Made by a program: the position numbers and the translations under genes. A DNA stretch of 64,000 nt, from contig NZ_AYSJ01000002.1 of the NCBI RefSeq assembly GCF_000517265.1, forward strand, positions 244,778 to 308,777. Direction: 5' to 3'. The notes beneath the pieces are model-generated. The model saw only the letters and a list, made by a program, of their open reading frames with translations. It did no database searches and was not told the origin of the DNA. Of the stretch, positions 18,720 through 28,619 are shown piece by piece. Origin of the DNA: Photorhabdus khanii NC19 (GTDB lineage: Bacteria > Pseudomonadota > Gammaproteobacteria > Enterobacterales > Enterobacteriaceae). Every line of letters begins with the position of its first letter. Within the stretch, counting starts at the first letter, position 1.

Positions 18720-20198
18720 TTAAGCTAATTTGTTCCTTCTTAATGCAAGATAATCCAGAACGCTACCTAAAATGATGCCGGCGATACTGAACTGTGCTCC
18801 TAACAATAGTAATTGTTCGGCCAGATTAGGTGCATTAGTCCAGTTGAGAGCATTGGTGATTATGATAAATAACCAAAATGTAAGAAGGATACTTGCTAAT
18901 GATAGTAAGCCAAGAGCCAGACGATAGAAATTTCCGAACTCAGTACGCGGCATAAAATCATTGGTTTGTTGGGTGTAAGCCAGAGTTTGGCGGCAGATAA
19001 ATAGCAGTAATAAACCTGGAACAGAGGCTGCTATGGAAAACAGATAGAAGTTTGGCCAGCCATGTAATTCAACGAACCAACCCGCAATTGGGCCGACGTA
19101 TACTCGTCCAACAGCCGATAAGGCAGATAATAAAGCAAACTGTGTTGCGGAGAATGATTTGTGACATAAAGCCATAAGCAAGGCAACAAATGCAGCGGTT
19201 CCCATTCCACCACAGATATTTTCCAAAAAAATGGCACTGCCCATAGTGTAGATATTTTTGTGAGTGATGGATAACAGCCAGTATCCAGTATTAGAGATAG
19301 CTTGAAGAATGCCAAATATCATTAGTGAGCGAAATAAACTCCATCGTTGCATCAAATAACCACCATATAATGCACCGACGATAGTTGCGGCTAATCCCAG
19401 TGTTTTGTTGATCATACCGACTTCACCAGCATCAAAGCCAATACCACGGATAAGAAATGGGATGCTGAGACTGGCAGCAAAGGCATCGCCTATTTTATAC
19501 ATGACAATTAATAGCAGTATCAGCCACGCATTATTACGACTGAAAAAATCAGCCAATGGTTCTATTGCAGCCTGATGAAGTGTTTTGGGTGGGGGGACCT
19601 CAACTTTAGGTTCTTTGGCCCTTAACGTTGCATAGACGCCGATCAGCATCAATCCAGCCATCAACCAGTATGTGTGTTGCCAGCCTATATAGCGATCTGC
19701 AATCCATAATGCTAACCCGCCTGAAACTAACATTGCTAATCGATAACCAAGTACCGAAACAGCAGCACCTGCACCCCGTTCTTCGCTACTGAGTAAATCT
19801 GTTTTATAAGCATCAAAGACGATATCCTGTGACGCAGAACAGAAAGCGACGGCGACGGCCAGTGCGGCCAGCCACCATAAATGTTGAGATGGTTGGAGAA
19901 AACCCATTGCAGCAATACTGGCTATCAGTAATAACTGTGTAATAAGTAGCCATCCACGGCGGCGTCCAAGGAAAGAAGGGGCAAAACGGTCCATAAAAGG
20001 GGACCAAAGAAATTTGAAAACATATGCCTGGCCAGCAAGGGAAAAGAAGCCAATGGTTTTAAGATCGACATCTTCAACGGTCATCCACGCTTGTAGGGTG
20101 CCGGCAGTCAATGCGAGAGGTAAACCAGAAGCAAAGCCAAGTAAAAGCAGGATACGTGAGTTATGTTGAGTAAAAACAGTGAGATAACGATAATACAT
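18720..20198 (-). CDS. ampG: Muropeptide permease AmpG
   Basis: AmpG is the inner-membrane MFS permease that imports anhydro-muropeptides for cell-wall recycling and thereby feeds AmpC beta-lactamase induction. The 492-residue product from the ATG at 20198 (MYYRYLTVFTQHNSRILLLL) matches E. coli AmpG in length and throughout: 'GFASGLPLALTAGTLQAWMT', 'AFCSASQDIVFDAYKTD', 'FSATQFALLSALSAVGRVYV' and the end 'LGSVLDYLALRRNKLA'. GGGAGG before this ATG decides against the longer frame reaching 20240. It lies just downstream of yajG on the same strand, so the two are likely co-transcribed. Confidence 0.95.
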   Translation of the reverse strand: MYYRYLTVFTQHNSRILLLLGFASGLPLALTAGTLQAWMTVEDVDLKTIGFFSLAGQAYVFKFLWSPFMDRFAPSFLGRRRGWLLITQLLLIASIAAMGFLQPSQHLWWLAALAVAVAFCSASQDIVFDAYKTDLLSSEERGAGAAVSVLGYRLAMLVSGGLALWIADRYIGWQHTYWLMAGLMLIGVYATLRAKEPKVEVPPPKTLHQAAIEPLADFFSRNNAWLILLLIVMYKIGDAFAASLSIPFLIRGIGFDAGEVGMINKTLGLAATIVGALYGGYLMQRWSLFRSLMIFGILQAISNTGYWLLSITHKNIYTMGSAIFLENICGGMGTAAFVALLMALCHKSFSATQFALLSALSAVGRVYVGPIAGWFVELHGWPNFYLFSIAASVPGLLLLFICRQTLAYTQQTNDFMPRTEFGNFYRLALGLLSLASILLTFWLFIIITNALNWTNAPNLAEQLLLLGAQFSIAGIILGSVLDYLALRRNKLA

Positions 20199-20250
20199 GA
20201 GCCTCCCAAAACTCTGTCCTTGGCGGACAGAGTAAGTCATTAATCCTTAA

Positions 20251-20829
20251 TTAGCGGGCATTTTGTTTGATGAAATTACTGACGGAAGGATCCTGAGCCA
20301 TATCTGCGATGACTTCAGATAGTACAGTATTTACCGCATCAGCAATTTTCTCATTGGTTGCTCCGAGAGGACCTTGTACATTGTAGCTAGTGCGATAGTT
20401 TTTAACTTGTTTACTTCCGTTTTGCGCTGCACTGATAATGGAAATATCGGCTTTTGTTGAAATATTATGGCGTAAGCTGCCTTCTTTAACATCTGCATAC
20501 AGGTTGTTCACAATAATTTGCAGATTAGCATTGGCTGGAGAGCCAATCATATAACCACGGGCAGCCATCTGTTTTTCCAAGATTTCCTGGAGCAGAAAAC
20601 GCAGATCACGGGACGGTTTTAGTATTTCCAGCTTTGCATTACGGTTAACTTGAGCGAGTGTCTGAGATTGGCGATTGTCGGCACCACTGATGCTGATGGT
20701 AATAGCACCCATAGTTGGATCTGCTGTTGGCAGCGTAATTTTAGGTTCGATGGTCAGGGTATTGCTGGGAGCAGTACAACCGGCAAGAAGAAAAAGGGCT
20801 ATAAGCGGAAATAATATTCTTTTCAACAT
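20251..20829 (-). CDS. yajG: YajG family lipoprotein
   Basis: A predicted outer-membrane lipoprotein of unknown function, the usual partner of ampG in enterobacteria. The 192 residues begin MLKRILFPLIALFLLAGC, a lipoprotein signal with LAGC and the modified Cys at 18. The rest is soluble and periplasmic, with 'KLEILKPSRDLRFLLQEILE' typical of YajG. About 50 bp separate it from ampG. It is divergent from bolA with a 240-bp gap. Confidence 0.92.
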   Translation of the reverse strand: MLKRILFPLIALFLLAGCTAPSNTLTIEPKITLPTADPTMGAITISISGADNRQSQTLAQVNRNAKLEILKPSRDLRFLLQEILEKQMAARGYMIGSPANANLQIIVNNLYADVKEGSLRHNISTKADISIISAAQNGSKQVKNYRTSYNVQGPLGATNEKIADAVNTVLSEVIADMAQDPSVSNFIKQNAR

Positions 20830-21073
20830 GTTGATTTTCTCATCAGTGATAAGGATGTCCAGTAATATTTATCAATAAGCATAAACTACGCCAATAATAG
20901 CACTGCCTTTGATCATGGCATATCTCTGATGAGGTAAACATTATAAAAACCTTAGCGATGTGGGATTCGATTAAAGATATTTTAATGTTCTGACGCTATA
21001 ACTTATGAAGAATAGACTAAAATCATTAATATGGTTGGCAGTTACGATTGCTGTGTAGTTAAGGAGAATGATT

Positions 21074-21385
21074 ATGGTGTATCAGGATATAGAAGAGAAA
21101 TTACAGGCTGCATTTAACCCCTCATATCTTGAGGTTACTGATGAAAGTTATCGTCACAATGTCCCCGTAGGTTCTGAAAGCCATTTTAAGGTAGTGATCA
21201 TCAGTAATAAGTTTGTTGGTGAACGCATGCTGAACCGCCATCGTTCCGTTTATGGCACATTATCGGCAGAACTGGCCGCAGGTGTTCATGCTTTGGCGTT
21301 ACATACCTATACCGAAAAGGAGTGGAATGAATTGCAGGATACTGTTTTAGCTTCACCGGCTTGTCGGGGTGGTAATGTGGCCTGA
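21074..21385 (+). CDS. bolA: BolA family transcriptional/iron-sulfur regulator
   Basis: BolA influences cell morphology and stress adaptation, binds DNA, and partners monothiol glutaredoxins through a shared Fe-S cluster. The 103-residue product carries '[20 protein letters not shown]', '[13 protein letters not shown]' and '[14 protein letters not shown]'; the invariant His in ALALHT is present. AAGGAG at 21061-21066 leaves only 1 base before the ATG at 21068 but 7 before the ATG at 21074, so I choose the latter ([10 protein letters not shown]). Followed by its own terminator. Confidence 0.94.
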   Translation: MVYQDIEEKLQAAFNPSYLEVTDESYRHNVPVGSESHFKVVIISNKFVGERMLNRHRSVYGTLSAELAAGVHALALHTYTEKEWNELQDTVLASPACRGGNVA

Positions 21386-21442
21386 GTACTGAATTGGGGC
21401 ATTCTTCTGAAATTGCGATATCAAAATAGCATGTACTCGATT

Positions 21443-21470
21443 AACGGCCTTTGGGCCGTTTTTGCGTTTT
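21443..21470 (+). terminator. Terminator of bolA
   Basis: AACGGCC (21443-21449) and GGCCGTT (21454-21460) form a 7-bp stem with a TTTG loop followed by TTTGCGTTTT. Confidence 0.75.
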
Positions 21471-21560
21471 ATATGTGACACATTTTGAACGCAATTCTGA
21501 TAGCAAAGAAATCGTTGTTGCATGAAATGGATGAATACCTCGGGCTTTTGTTAGCAATTC

Positions 21561-21589
21561 TCGACTCACACCGTCTGCATCGCTATAAT
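21561..21589 (+). promoter_or_regulatory. Candidate sigma-70 promoter for tig
   Basis: TATAAT at 21584-21589 with TCGACT at 21561-21566 as -35 and a 17-bp spacer. It is about 170 bp before tig, in a 376-bp gap that otherwise holds only the bolA terminator. Confidence 0.5.
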
Positions 21590-21761
21590 GCTGCGTCTAA
21601 TTTTTAGAATGGTTTCGGGATGCTTCTGACATCAGGGATTCTCGGTTTTTAAATGCGACCGCCCCGGTTCTTAGAGAGTGTTGCGATTGGCACATAGAAC
21701 ATCTGCCGGTTGTATGGTCTCTGGAGTTGACCGAGCACTATGATTTTTTTGAGGTAAAAAG

Positions 21762-23066
21762 ATGCAAGTTTCTGTTGAAACCACTCAAGGCCTTGGGCGT
21801 CGTGTGACAATCACCGTTCCTGTTGCCGATGTTGAAAAGGCAGTTAGCAGTGAGTTGGTCAATGTAGCAAAAAAAGTTCGTATCGATGGTTTCCGTAAAG
21901 GCAAAGTGCCTATGAACATCGTTAAACAACGTTATGGTGCTTCTGTTATTCAAGATGTTCTGGGTGATCTGATGCAACGTAACTTTATTAATGCAATCAT
22001 CGAACAAAAAATCAATCCAGCGGGTGCGCCAAGTTATGCGCCAGAGCAGTTCAAAGACGGCGAAGATTTCACTTATTCTGTAGAGTTTGAGGTGTATCCG
22101 GAAGTTGAGCTGAAAGACCTGGAAGCCATTGAAGTTGAAAAACCTGTTGTTGAAGTAAAAGACGAAGATGTTGATACAATGTTGGAAACATTGCGTAAGC
22201 AGCAGGCTGACTGGAAAGAAACCGAAGAAGCTGTTAGTGCAGAAGATCGTGTTACTGTTGACTTCAATGGTTCTGTTGATGGTGAAGAGTTTGAAGGCGG
22301 CAAAGCTTCTGACTTTGTTCTGGCTATGGGCCAGGGTCGTATGATCCCAGGTTTCGAAGAGGGCATTGTTGGTCATAAAACTGGTGAAGAGTTCACTATT
22401 GATGTGAACTTCCCAGAAGATTATCACGCTGAAAATCTGAAAGGTAAAGCAGCTAAGTTTGCGATCACTTTGAAAAAAGTGGAACAGCGTGAATTGCCGG
22501 AGTTGACTGAAGAATTCATCAAACGTTTCGGTATTGCTGATGGCACTGTTGACGGTTTGCGTGCAGAAGTACGTAAAAATATGGAACGTGAACTGAAAAA
22601 TGCAGTTCGTAACCGTATTAAATCTCAGGTTATCGATGGCTTAGTTAAAGCTAACGAAATCGAAGTTCCGGCCGCTGTTGTTGATGGCGAAATTGATGTT
22701 CTGCGTCGTCAATCTGCCCAGCGTTTTGGTGGCAATGAAAAACAAGCGTTGGAATTGCCTCGTGAACTGTTTGAAGAACAAGCTAAACGTCGCGTTGTTG
22801 TTGGCCTGTTATTAGGTGAAGTTATCAGTAGCAATGAACTGAAAGCTGACGAAGAGCGTGTTAAAGGATTGATTGAGGAAATGGCTTCTGCCTATGAAGA
22901 TCCTCAGGAAGTGATCGAATTCTATGGTAAGAACCAGGAATTGATGAGTAATGTGCGTAATATTGCTCTGGAAGAACAAGCTGTTGAAGTTCTTCTGGGT
23001 AAAGCAAAAGTTTCTGAAAAAGAAACAACTTTCAATGAGTTAATGAATCAGAATCAAATGGCATAA
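21762..23066 (+). CDS. tig: Trigger factor (ribosome-associated chaperone/PPIase)
   Basis: Trigger factor binds the ribosome exit tunnel (protein L23) and receives nascent chains. The 434-residue product has the standard three domains: an N-terminal ribosome-binding domain with the signature '[17 protein letters not shown]' (around residues 44-60), an FKBP-type PPIase domain from about 150 to 245 ('[19 protein letters not shown]', '[16 protein letters not shown]'), and a helical C-terminal substrate-cradling domain. It heads the tig-clpP-clpX-lon block. Confidence 0.96.
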   Translation: MQVSVETTQGLGRRVTITVPVADVEKAVSSELVNVAKKVRIDGFRKGKVPMNIVKQRYGASVIQDVLGDLMQRNFINAIIEQKINPAGAPSYAPEQFKDGEDFTYSVEFEVYPEVELKDLEAIEVEKPVVEVKDEDVDTMLETLRKQQADWKETEEAVSAEDRVTVDFNGSVDGEEFEGGKASDFVLAMGQGRMIPGFEEGIVGHKTGEEFTIDVNFPEDYHAENLKGKAAKFAITLKKVEQRELPELTEEFIKRFGIADGTVDGLRAEVRKNMERELKNAVRNRIKSQVIDGLVKANEIEVPAAVVDGEIDVLRRQSAQRFGGNEKQALELPRELFEEQAKRRVVVGLLLGEVISSNELKADEERVKGLIEEMASAYEDPQEVIEFYGKNQELMSNVRNIALEEQAVEVLLGKAKVSEKETTFNELMNQNQMA

Positions 23067-23113
23067 GCGTTGGCTTTGCTTGAGATAACGAGTTTATCAT
23101 CTCTGTGAAATTG

Positions 23114-23142
23114 AACCCGCAGATAAATCTGCGGGTTTTTTT
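23114..23142 (+). terminator. Terminator of tig
   Basis: AACCCGCAG (23114-23122) pairs with CTGCGGGTT (23129-23137) around a 6-base loop; the second arm runs into an unbroken T-run. Confidence 0.85.
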
Positions 23143-23164
23143 ATGAATAAAAGGCAAAATTTTT

Positions 23165-23192
23165 CTTGAAAAAAGTGGGTTTAACCCCAGAT
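23165..23192 (+). promoter_or_regulatory. Candidate sigma-32 (heat-shock) promoter for clpPX
   Basis: CTTGAAA (23165-23171), 13-bp spacer, then CCCCAGAT (23185-23192), close to the sigma-32 consensus CTTGAAA / CCCCATNT. It is about 150 bp upstream of clpP, a known heat-shock operon in E. coli. Confidence 0.6.
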
Positions 23193-23339
23193 CCTTTTCT
23201 ACATTATGTATATGATTGCAAGATTTTTCAGGGGTAATCCTCCTTTGATTGATTAACTTTTGAATCATGGTCATCATCGCTTATCTCAAGTAGAATCGGT
23301 TATGAATGGCACCAACATGAATTCTATTAGGAGACGGAA

Positions 23340-23963
23340 ATGTCATATAGCGACAAGCGGGATCAATATGTGCCTCATATGGCTTTGGTGCCGATGGTAA
23401 TTGAACAGACTGCACGTGGAGAACGTTCGTTCGATATCTATTCACGCCTGTTAAAAGAACGTATTATTTTTCTGACTGGCCAGGTCGAAGATCATATGGC
23501 AAACCTGATTGTGGCCCAAATGTTGTTCCTTGAGGCAGAGAATCCGGAAAAAGATATTTTCTTATACATTAACTCCCCAGGTGGTGTGATTACTGCGGGC
23601 ATGTCCATTTATGACACTATGCAGTTCATTAAACCGGATGTTAGTACCATTTGTATGGGGCAGGCATGTTCGATGGGGGCATTCTTGCTGACCGCCGGCG
23701 CAGAAGGAAAACGCATCTGTTTGCCAAATTCCCGGGTCATGATCCATCAACCATTAGGTGGTTTCCAAGGGCAGGCTACAGATATTGAGATCCATGCCCA
23801 GGAAATACTTAAAGTTAAATCGCGTATGAATGATTTGATGGCAAAACATACGGGAAAAACCCTTGAAGAAATTGAGAAAGATACAGAGCGTGATCGCTTC
23901 TTGTCAGCAAGTGAAGCCGTAGATTATGGGTTGGTTGATAAGATTTTCACCCATCGCGATTAA
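23340..23963 (+). CDS. clpP: ATP-dependent Clp protease proteolytic subunit
   Basis: ClpP forms the tetradecameric serine protease chamber fed by ClpX or ClpA. The 207 residues equal the E. coli precursor. The catalytic Ser is residue 111 in '[11 protein letters not shown]', the His is residue 136 in '[10 protein letters not shown]', and the Asp is in the '[12 protein letters not shown]' region. The first about 14 residues are the self-cleaved propeptide. GGAGACGG precedes the ATG. It is followed 137 bp later by its partner clpX. Confidence 0.97.
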   Translation: MSYSDKRDQYVPHMALVPMVIEQTARGERSFDIYSRLLKERIIFLTGQVEDHMANLIVAQMLFLEAENPEKDIFLYINSPGGVITAGMSIYDTMQFIKPDVSTICMGQACSMGAFLLTAGAEGKRICLPNSRVMIHQPLGGFQGQATDIEIHAQEILKVKSRMNDLMAKHTGKTLEEIEKDTERDRFLSASEAVDYGLVDKIFTHRD

Positions 23964-24100
23964 TTTATTATTCCCGGAAGCTATAATATAAATATTCGCC
24001 TTACTATTTGGTAAGGCTATGTCATTCGGGGTAATAGCAGAGTTTCCTGCTTTGCCAGATGAATCTGGGGTAGCAGTTGATTAAAGTGAGGTTGTGACTG

Positions 24101-25372
24101 ATGACAGATAAGCGCAAAGACGGTTCAGGAAAGCTGCTGTATTGCTCTTTCTGCGGGAAAAGCCAACATGAAGTGCGGAAATTGATTGCTGGCCCGTCAG
24201 TGTATATCTGCGATGAATGTGTGGATTTATGTAACGACATCATTCGCGAAGAAATTAAAGAGCTTGTACCACATCGTGAGCGTAGTGCATTACCAACTCC
24301 TCATGAAATTCGTCAGCATCTGGATGATTATGTTATCGGCCAGGAAACGGCGAAAAAAGTGTTAGCAGTTGCTGTTTATAATCACTACAAGCGGTTACGT
24401 AATGGTGATACCAGTAACGGTGTTGAATTAGGTAAAAGTAATATTCTGCTTATTGGGCCAACAGGGAGTGGTAAGACACTGCTGGCTGAAACACTGGCCC
24501 GTTATCTTGATGTTCCCTTTACTATGGCAGATGCGACTACGCTGACCGAAGCGGGATATGTGGGCGAAGATGTAGAAAACATTATTCAGAAGTTACTGCA
24601 AAAATGTGACTACGATGTGCAGAAAGCTCAACGCGGTATTGTTTACATTGACGAAATTGACAAAATTTCACGTAAATCTGATAACCCGTCAATTACCCGG
24701 GATGTTTCAGGGGAAGGTGTACAGCAAGCGCTGCTGAAACTGATTGAAGGTACAATTGCGGCGGTTCCTCCTCAAGGGGGGCGTAAGCATCCACAGCAAG
24801 AGTTTTTACAGGTAGATACCTCTAAGATCTTATTTATTTGTGGTGGTGCGTTTGCTGGATTGGATAAAGTGATTAGTCAGCGTTTAAATACCAGCACCGG
24901 TATTGGCTTTGGTGCGAAAGTCAAAGGTGAGTCAGAAAAAGCGACTGAAGGCGAATTATTTGCACAGGCTGAACCAGAAGATCTGATTAAATTTGGTCTT
25001 ATCCCTGAGTTTATTGGGCGGTTACCTGTTGTTGCCACGCTTAATGAACTGAGTGAAGATGCGTTGATTCAGATTCTAAAAGAGCCTAAAAATGCGCTGA
25101 CTAAGCAGTATCAGGCACTATTTAACCTTGAAGGCGTCGATTTGGAGTTCAGAAGTGAAGCTCTGATTGCTATCGCTAAGAAAGCGGTGCTTCGTAAGAC
25201 AGGGGCCCGTGGCCTGCGATCTATTGTTGAAGGTGCATTGCTGAATACGATGTACGATCTGCCATCAATGGAAAATGTTGGGAAAGTTGTTGTAGATGAA
25301 TCTGTTATTAATGGTCAATCTGCACCATTACTGATTTACAGCAAGCCGGATGCTCAGGTTTCTGGTGAATAA
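24101..25372 (+). CDS. clpX: ATP-dependent Clp protease ATP-binding subunit ClpX
   Basis: ClpX is the AAA+ unfoldase that recognises tagged substrates and feeds ClpP. The 423-residue product shows an N-terminal zinc-binding domain ('[10 protein letters not shown]' and '[10 protein letters not shown]', four Cys), Walker A '[12 protein letters not shown]', Walker B '[11 protein letters not shown]', the IGF loop that docks ClpP ('STGIGFGAK'), and the pore/sensor motif '[11 protein letters not shown]'. Probably co-transcribed with clpP. Confidence 0.97.
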   Translation: MTDKRKDGSGKLLYCSFCGKSQHEVRKLIAGPSVYICDECVDLCNDIIREEIKELVPHRERSALPTPHEIRQHLDDYVIGQETAKKVLAVAVYNHYKRLRNGDTSNGVELGKSNILLIGPTGSGKTLLAETLARYLDVPFTMADATTLTEAGYVGEDVENIIQKLLQKCDYDVQKAQRGIVYIDEIDKISRKSDNPSITRDVSGEGVQQALLKLIEGTIAAVPPQGGRKHPQQEFLQVDTSKILFICGGAFAGLDKVISQRLNTSTGIGFGAKVKGESEKATEGELFAQAEPEDLIKFGLIPEFIGRLPVVATLNELSEDALIQILKEPKNALTKQYQALFNLEGVDLEFRSEALIAIAKKAVLRKTGARGLRSIVEGALLNTMYDLPSMENVGKVVVDESVINGQSAPLLIYSKPDAQVSGE

Positions 25373-25416
25373 TTGAGGCCAAGACAGGGAATTCACTAAA
25401 CGAGATATTATTGAAT

Positions 25417-25447
25417 AAAATGAGGGGGTTGCCCTCATTTTGTTTTT
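25417..25447 (+). terminator. Terminator of clpPX
   Basis: AAAATGAGGG (25417-25426) pairs perfectly with CCCTCATTTT (25432-25441), 5-base loop, followed by GTTTTT. Confidence 0.85.
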
Positions 25448-25464
25448 AATTAAAGTATCATACC

Positions 25465-25493
25465 ATTGAATGTTAAATTCCTGTCCCCATATA
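25465..25493 (+). promoter_or_regulatory. Candidate sigma-32 promoter for lon
   Basis: TTGAATG (25466-25472), 12-bp spacer, CCCCATATA (25485-25493). The arrangement is very like the known lon heat-shock promoter of E. coli; it lies about 90 bp before the lon ATG. Confidence 0.65.
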
Positions 25494-25581
25494 TTTTATA
25501 TTCTATGAAGTGAAACTCGTGAGAACCGTATTTCACGAGATTCCTTAAAAACTGGCGAAAGCTAAACGAAGAGAGAGCTCT

Positions 25582-27936
25582 ATGAATCCTGAGCGTTCCG
25601 AACGCATAGAAACTCCTGTATTGCCTTTGCGCGATGTAGTGGTTTACCCGCATATGGTGATCCCTCTGTTTGTAGGGCGTGAAAAGTCTATTCACTGCCT
25701 GGAAGCAGCAATGGATCATGACAAACAGATCATGTTGGTTGCGCAAAAAGAAGCTTCAACTGATGAGCCAGGGGTTAATGACCTTTTCTCCGTTGGTACA
25801 GTAGCTTCTATTTTACAGATGTTAAAACTGCCAGATGGCACCGTAAAAGTACTTGTCGAAGGGTTGAAACGTGCCCGTATTACGACTCTGACTGACAATG
25901 GCGAACATTTTTCTGCTCAGGCTGAGTATCTTGATTCACCAATTGTTGATGAGCGTGAGCAGGAAGTTCTGATCAGAACGGCTATTAATCAGTTTGAAGG
26001 TTACATTAAGCTCAATAAAAAAATTCCGCCGGAGGTTTTGACCTCACTGCACAATATTGAAGATGTCGCTAAATTAGCTGATACAATCGCTGCTCATATG
26101 CCATTGAAACTCAGTGACAAACAGACTGTTCTGGAAATGTCTGATATTGTTGAGCGCCTTGAATATCTAATGGCAATGATGGAATCGGAAATTGATCTGT
26201 TACAGGTAGAAAAACGTATCCGTAATCGCGTGAAGAAACAAATGGAAAAGAGCCAGCGCGAGTACTACCTGAATGAACAGATGAAAGCGATTCAGAAAGA
26301 GTTGGGTGAAATGGATGATGCGCCTGATGAGTATGAGACTCTCAAGCGCAAAATTGAAGCGGCAAAAATGCCAAAGGAAGCCCATGAAAAAGCGGAGGCT
26401 GAATTACAAAAGCTGAAAATGATGTCTCCTATGTCGGCGGAAGCGACGGTTGTCCGTAGCTACATTGATTGGATGGTACAGGTTCCGTGGGTTGTCCGTA
26501 GTAAAGTTAAAAAAGATTTGGTTAAAGCCCAGGAAACTTTAGATACTGACCATTATGGTTTGGAGCGCGTGAAAGAACGTATCCTTGAGTATCTGGCAGT
26601 ACAAAGCCGAATCAGTAAAATTAAAGGGCCGATTTTATGTCTGGTTGGGCCTCCAGGTGTGGGTAAAACTTCTTTAGGACAATCTATCGCACGGGCAACC
26701 GGACGGAAATATGTGCGTATGGCACTGGGCGGAGTTCGTGATGAAGCGGAAATCCGTGGTCATCGCCGTACCTATATTGGCTCTATGCCGGGTAAATTGA
26801 TTCAGAAAATGTCCAAAGTTGGGGTGAAAAATCCATTGTTCCTGTTGGATGAAATCGACAAGATGTCATCTGATATGCGTGGTGATCCAGCTTCTGCCTT
26901 ATTGGAAGTTTTAGACCCGGAACAGAACGTGGCATTTAACGACCATTATCTGGAAGTCGATTATGATTTGTCAGATGTTATGTTTGTTGCAACATCCAAT
27001 TCTATGAATATTCCAGCACCATTACTGGATCGTATGGAAATTATTCGTCTTTCCGGTTACACCGAAGATGAAAAACTAAATATTGCCAAACGTCATTTGC
27101 TGCCCAAGCAGATTGAGCGTAATGCCCTGAAAAAAGATGAATTAACTATTGATGACAGTGCCATTATTGGCATTATCCGTTATTACACCCGTGAAGCCGG
27201 AGTGCGTAGTTTAGAACGAGAAATTTCTAAACTGTGCCGTAAGACGGTGAAAACATTGCTTATGGATAAGAGCTTAAAACACATTGAGATCAATGCAGAT
27301 AATCTGAAGGATTATCTGGGTGTTCAACGTGTGGATTATGGTCGTGCAGATACAGAAAACCGTATTGGTCAAGTCACAGGACTTGCATGGACTGAGGTTG
27401 GTGGTGATTTATTGACCATTGAAACCGCATGTGTTCCAGGGAAAGGTAAGCTAACCTATACCGGTTCATTAGGTGAGGTTATGCAGGAATCCATTCAGGC
27501 TGCATTGACTGTTGTTCGTGCCCGGGCTGATAAACTGGGTATCAATTCTGATTTCTATGAAAAGCGGGATATTCATGTCCACGTTCCTGAGGGTGCAACA
27601 CCAAAAGATGGCCCAAGTGCAGGTATCGCTATGTGCACAGCATTGGTTTCCTGTCTAACAGGTAATCCAGTTCGGGCTGATGTTGCTATGACGGGTGAAA
27701 TTACTCTGCGTGGTTTGGTTTTGCCAATCGGTGGTTTGAAAGAGAAACTATTGGCTGCGCATCGAGGTGGCATTAAAACAGTCTTGATTCCGGAAGAGAA
27801 TAAACGTGATCTGGAAGAAATTCCTCAAAACATTATTGCGGATCTACAGATCCATCCGGTTAAGCGTATTGAAGATGTTTTAGCTATTACATTGCAGGAT
27901 CCTGCGTTTGGCGCGGAATTAGTGTCAGTTAAATAG
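25582..27936 (+). CDS. lon: ATP-dependent protease Lon
   Basis: Lon is a homohexameric cytosolic AAA+ serine protease that degrades misfolded and regulatory proteins. The 784 residues equal E. coli Lon. The N-terminal substrate domain starts 'VLPLRDVVVYPHMVIPLFVG'; Walker A is 'GPPGVGKTSLGQS'; Walker B 'NPLFLLDEIDKM'; the protease domain has the catalytic Ser in 'PKDGPSAGIAM' (about residue 679) and Lys in 'LPIGGLKEKLLAAHRGG' (about 722). Preceded by a sigma-32-like promoter and followed by a strong terminator. Confidence 0.98.
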   Translation: MNPERSERIETPVLPLRDVVVYPHMVIPLFVGREKSIHCLEAAMDHDKQIMLVAQKEASTDEPGVNDLFSVGTVASILQMLKLPDGTVKVLVEGLKRARITTLTDNGEHFSAQAEYLDSPIVDEREQEVLIRTAINQFEGYIKLNKKIPPEVLTSLHNIEDVAKLADTIAAHMPLKLSDKQTVLEMSDIVERLEYLMAMMESEIDLLQVEKRIRNRVKKQMEKSQREYYLNEQMKAIQKELGEMDDAPDEYETLKRKIEAAKMPKEAHEKAEAELQKLKMMSPMSAEATVVRSYIDWMVQVPWVVRSKVKKDLVKAQETLDTDHYGLERVKERILEYLAVQSRISKIKGPILCLVGPPGVGKTSLGQSIARATGRKYVRMALGGVRDEAEIRGHRRTYIGSMPGKLIQKMSKVGVKNPLFLLDEIDKMSSDMRGDPASALLEVLDPEQNVAFNDHYLEVDYDLSDVMFVATSNSMNIPAPLLDRMEIIRLSGYTEDEKLNIAKRHLLPKQIERNALKKDELTIDDSAIIGIIRYYTREAGVRSLEREISKLCRKTVKTLLMDKSLKHIEINADNLKDYLGVQRVDYGRADTENRIGQVTGLAWTEVGGDLLTIETACVPGKGKLTYTGSLGEVMQESIQAALTVVRARADKLGINSDFYEKRDIHVHVPEGATPKDGPSAGIAMCTALVSCLTGNPVRADVAMTGEITLRGLVLPIGGLKEKLLAAHRGGIKTVLIPEENKRDLEEIPQNIIADLQIHPVKRIEDVLAITLQDPAFGAELVSVK

Positions 27937-27980
27937 TATAAAAATAATGAACGATCTCAAGAGCTATGGATGAAATATAG

Positions 27981-28015
27981 GCTGGTAAGTGAATTCAGGC
28001 TTACCAGCTTTTTTT
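27981..28015 (+). terminator. Terminator of lon
   Basis: GCTGGTAAG (27981-27989) and CTTACCAGC (28000-28008) form a perfect 9-bp stem, followed by seven T. Confidence 0.9.
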
Positions 28016-28166
28016 GTATTGTTAACTTGGATGAATTGTCTAATAAATATTTTGCTGTTTTATGATTTCTTGCCAATACCGGAAAGGATTGATATAACGG
28101 CACTGCTATCGGGTTATCCGTTAGGATTCTGATGCGATAGTAAAATACTATATGGGGATGATAAGA

Positions 28167-28442
28167 GTGAATAAATCACAACTGATCGACAAAATTGCTG
28201 CTGGCTCTAATATTTCTAAAGCCGCTGCCGGGCGTGTAGTAGATGCATTCATTTCTTCTGTAACTGGTGCATTGAAAGATGGCGATGATGTTGCTCTGGT
28301 GGGATTCGGTACTTTTGCTGTTCGTGAACGTTCTGCACGTACTGGTCGTAACCCTCAAACAGGGAAAGAGCTCAAAATTGCTGCGGCTAAAGTACCTGCT
28401 TTCCGTCCAGGTAAGGGTTTGAAAGACGCGGTTAACGAGTAA
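28167..28442 (+). CDS. hupB: DNA-binding protein HU-beta (GTG start)
   Basis: HU-beta is a nucleoid protein that bends DNA as a homo- or heterodimer with HU-alpha. Starting at the GTG at 28167 the product is 91 residues ([20 protein letters not shown]), one longer than E. coli HupB. The DNA-binding arm '[20 protein letters not shown]' and the end '[13 protein letters not shown]' are clear. An upstream in-frame ATG (28152) would add five residues not found in the family; GGGG about 10 bases before the GTG supports the later start. Confidence 0.94.
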   Translation: MNKSQLIDKIAAGSNISKAAAGRVVDAFISSVTGALKDGDDVALVGFGTFAVRERSARTGRNPQTGKELKIAAAKVPAFRPGKGLKDAVNE

Positions 28443-28523
28443 CACAAACCAAATATTCTTTGTCAACGTCTGTTATATTGGTAAACATAGACTGACGAGA
28501 CAGATTTGGTAAGCTAAAATAGA

Positions 28524-28555
28524 AGCGCATCAATTGATTGGTGCGCTTTTTTTCT
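28524..28555 (+). terminator. Terminator of hupB
   Basis: AGCGCA (28524-28529) pairs with TGCGCT (28542-28547), extended by CAA/TTG inside; a run of seven T follows. Confidence 0.85.
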
Positions 28556-28619
28556 CTTAACGCTTGAATTAGCGTAATATGGCGTTTTCTATTTCACCAA
28601 AGCGGAGTTTTGCCTCTTT

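Noticed and set aside
21738..22427. Long minus-strand frame inside tig (229 codons)
   Set aside because: Phe/Asn-rich antisense shadow of a highly expressed gene; no start signal.
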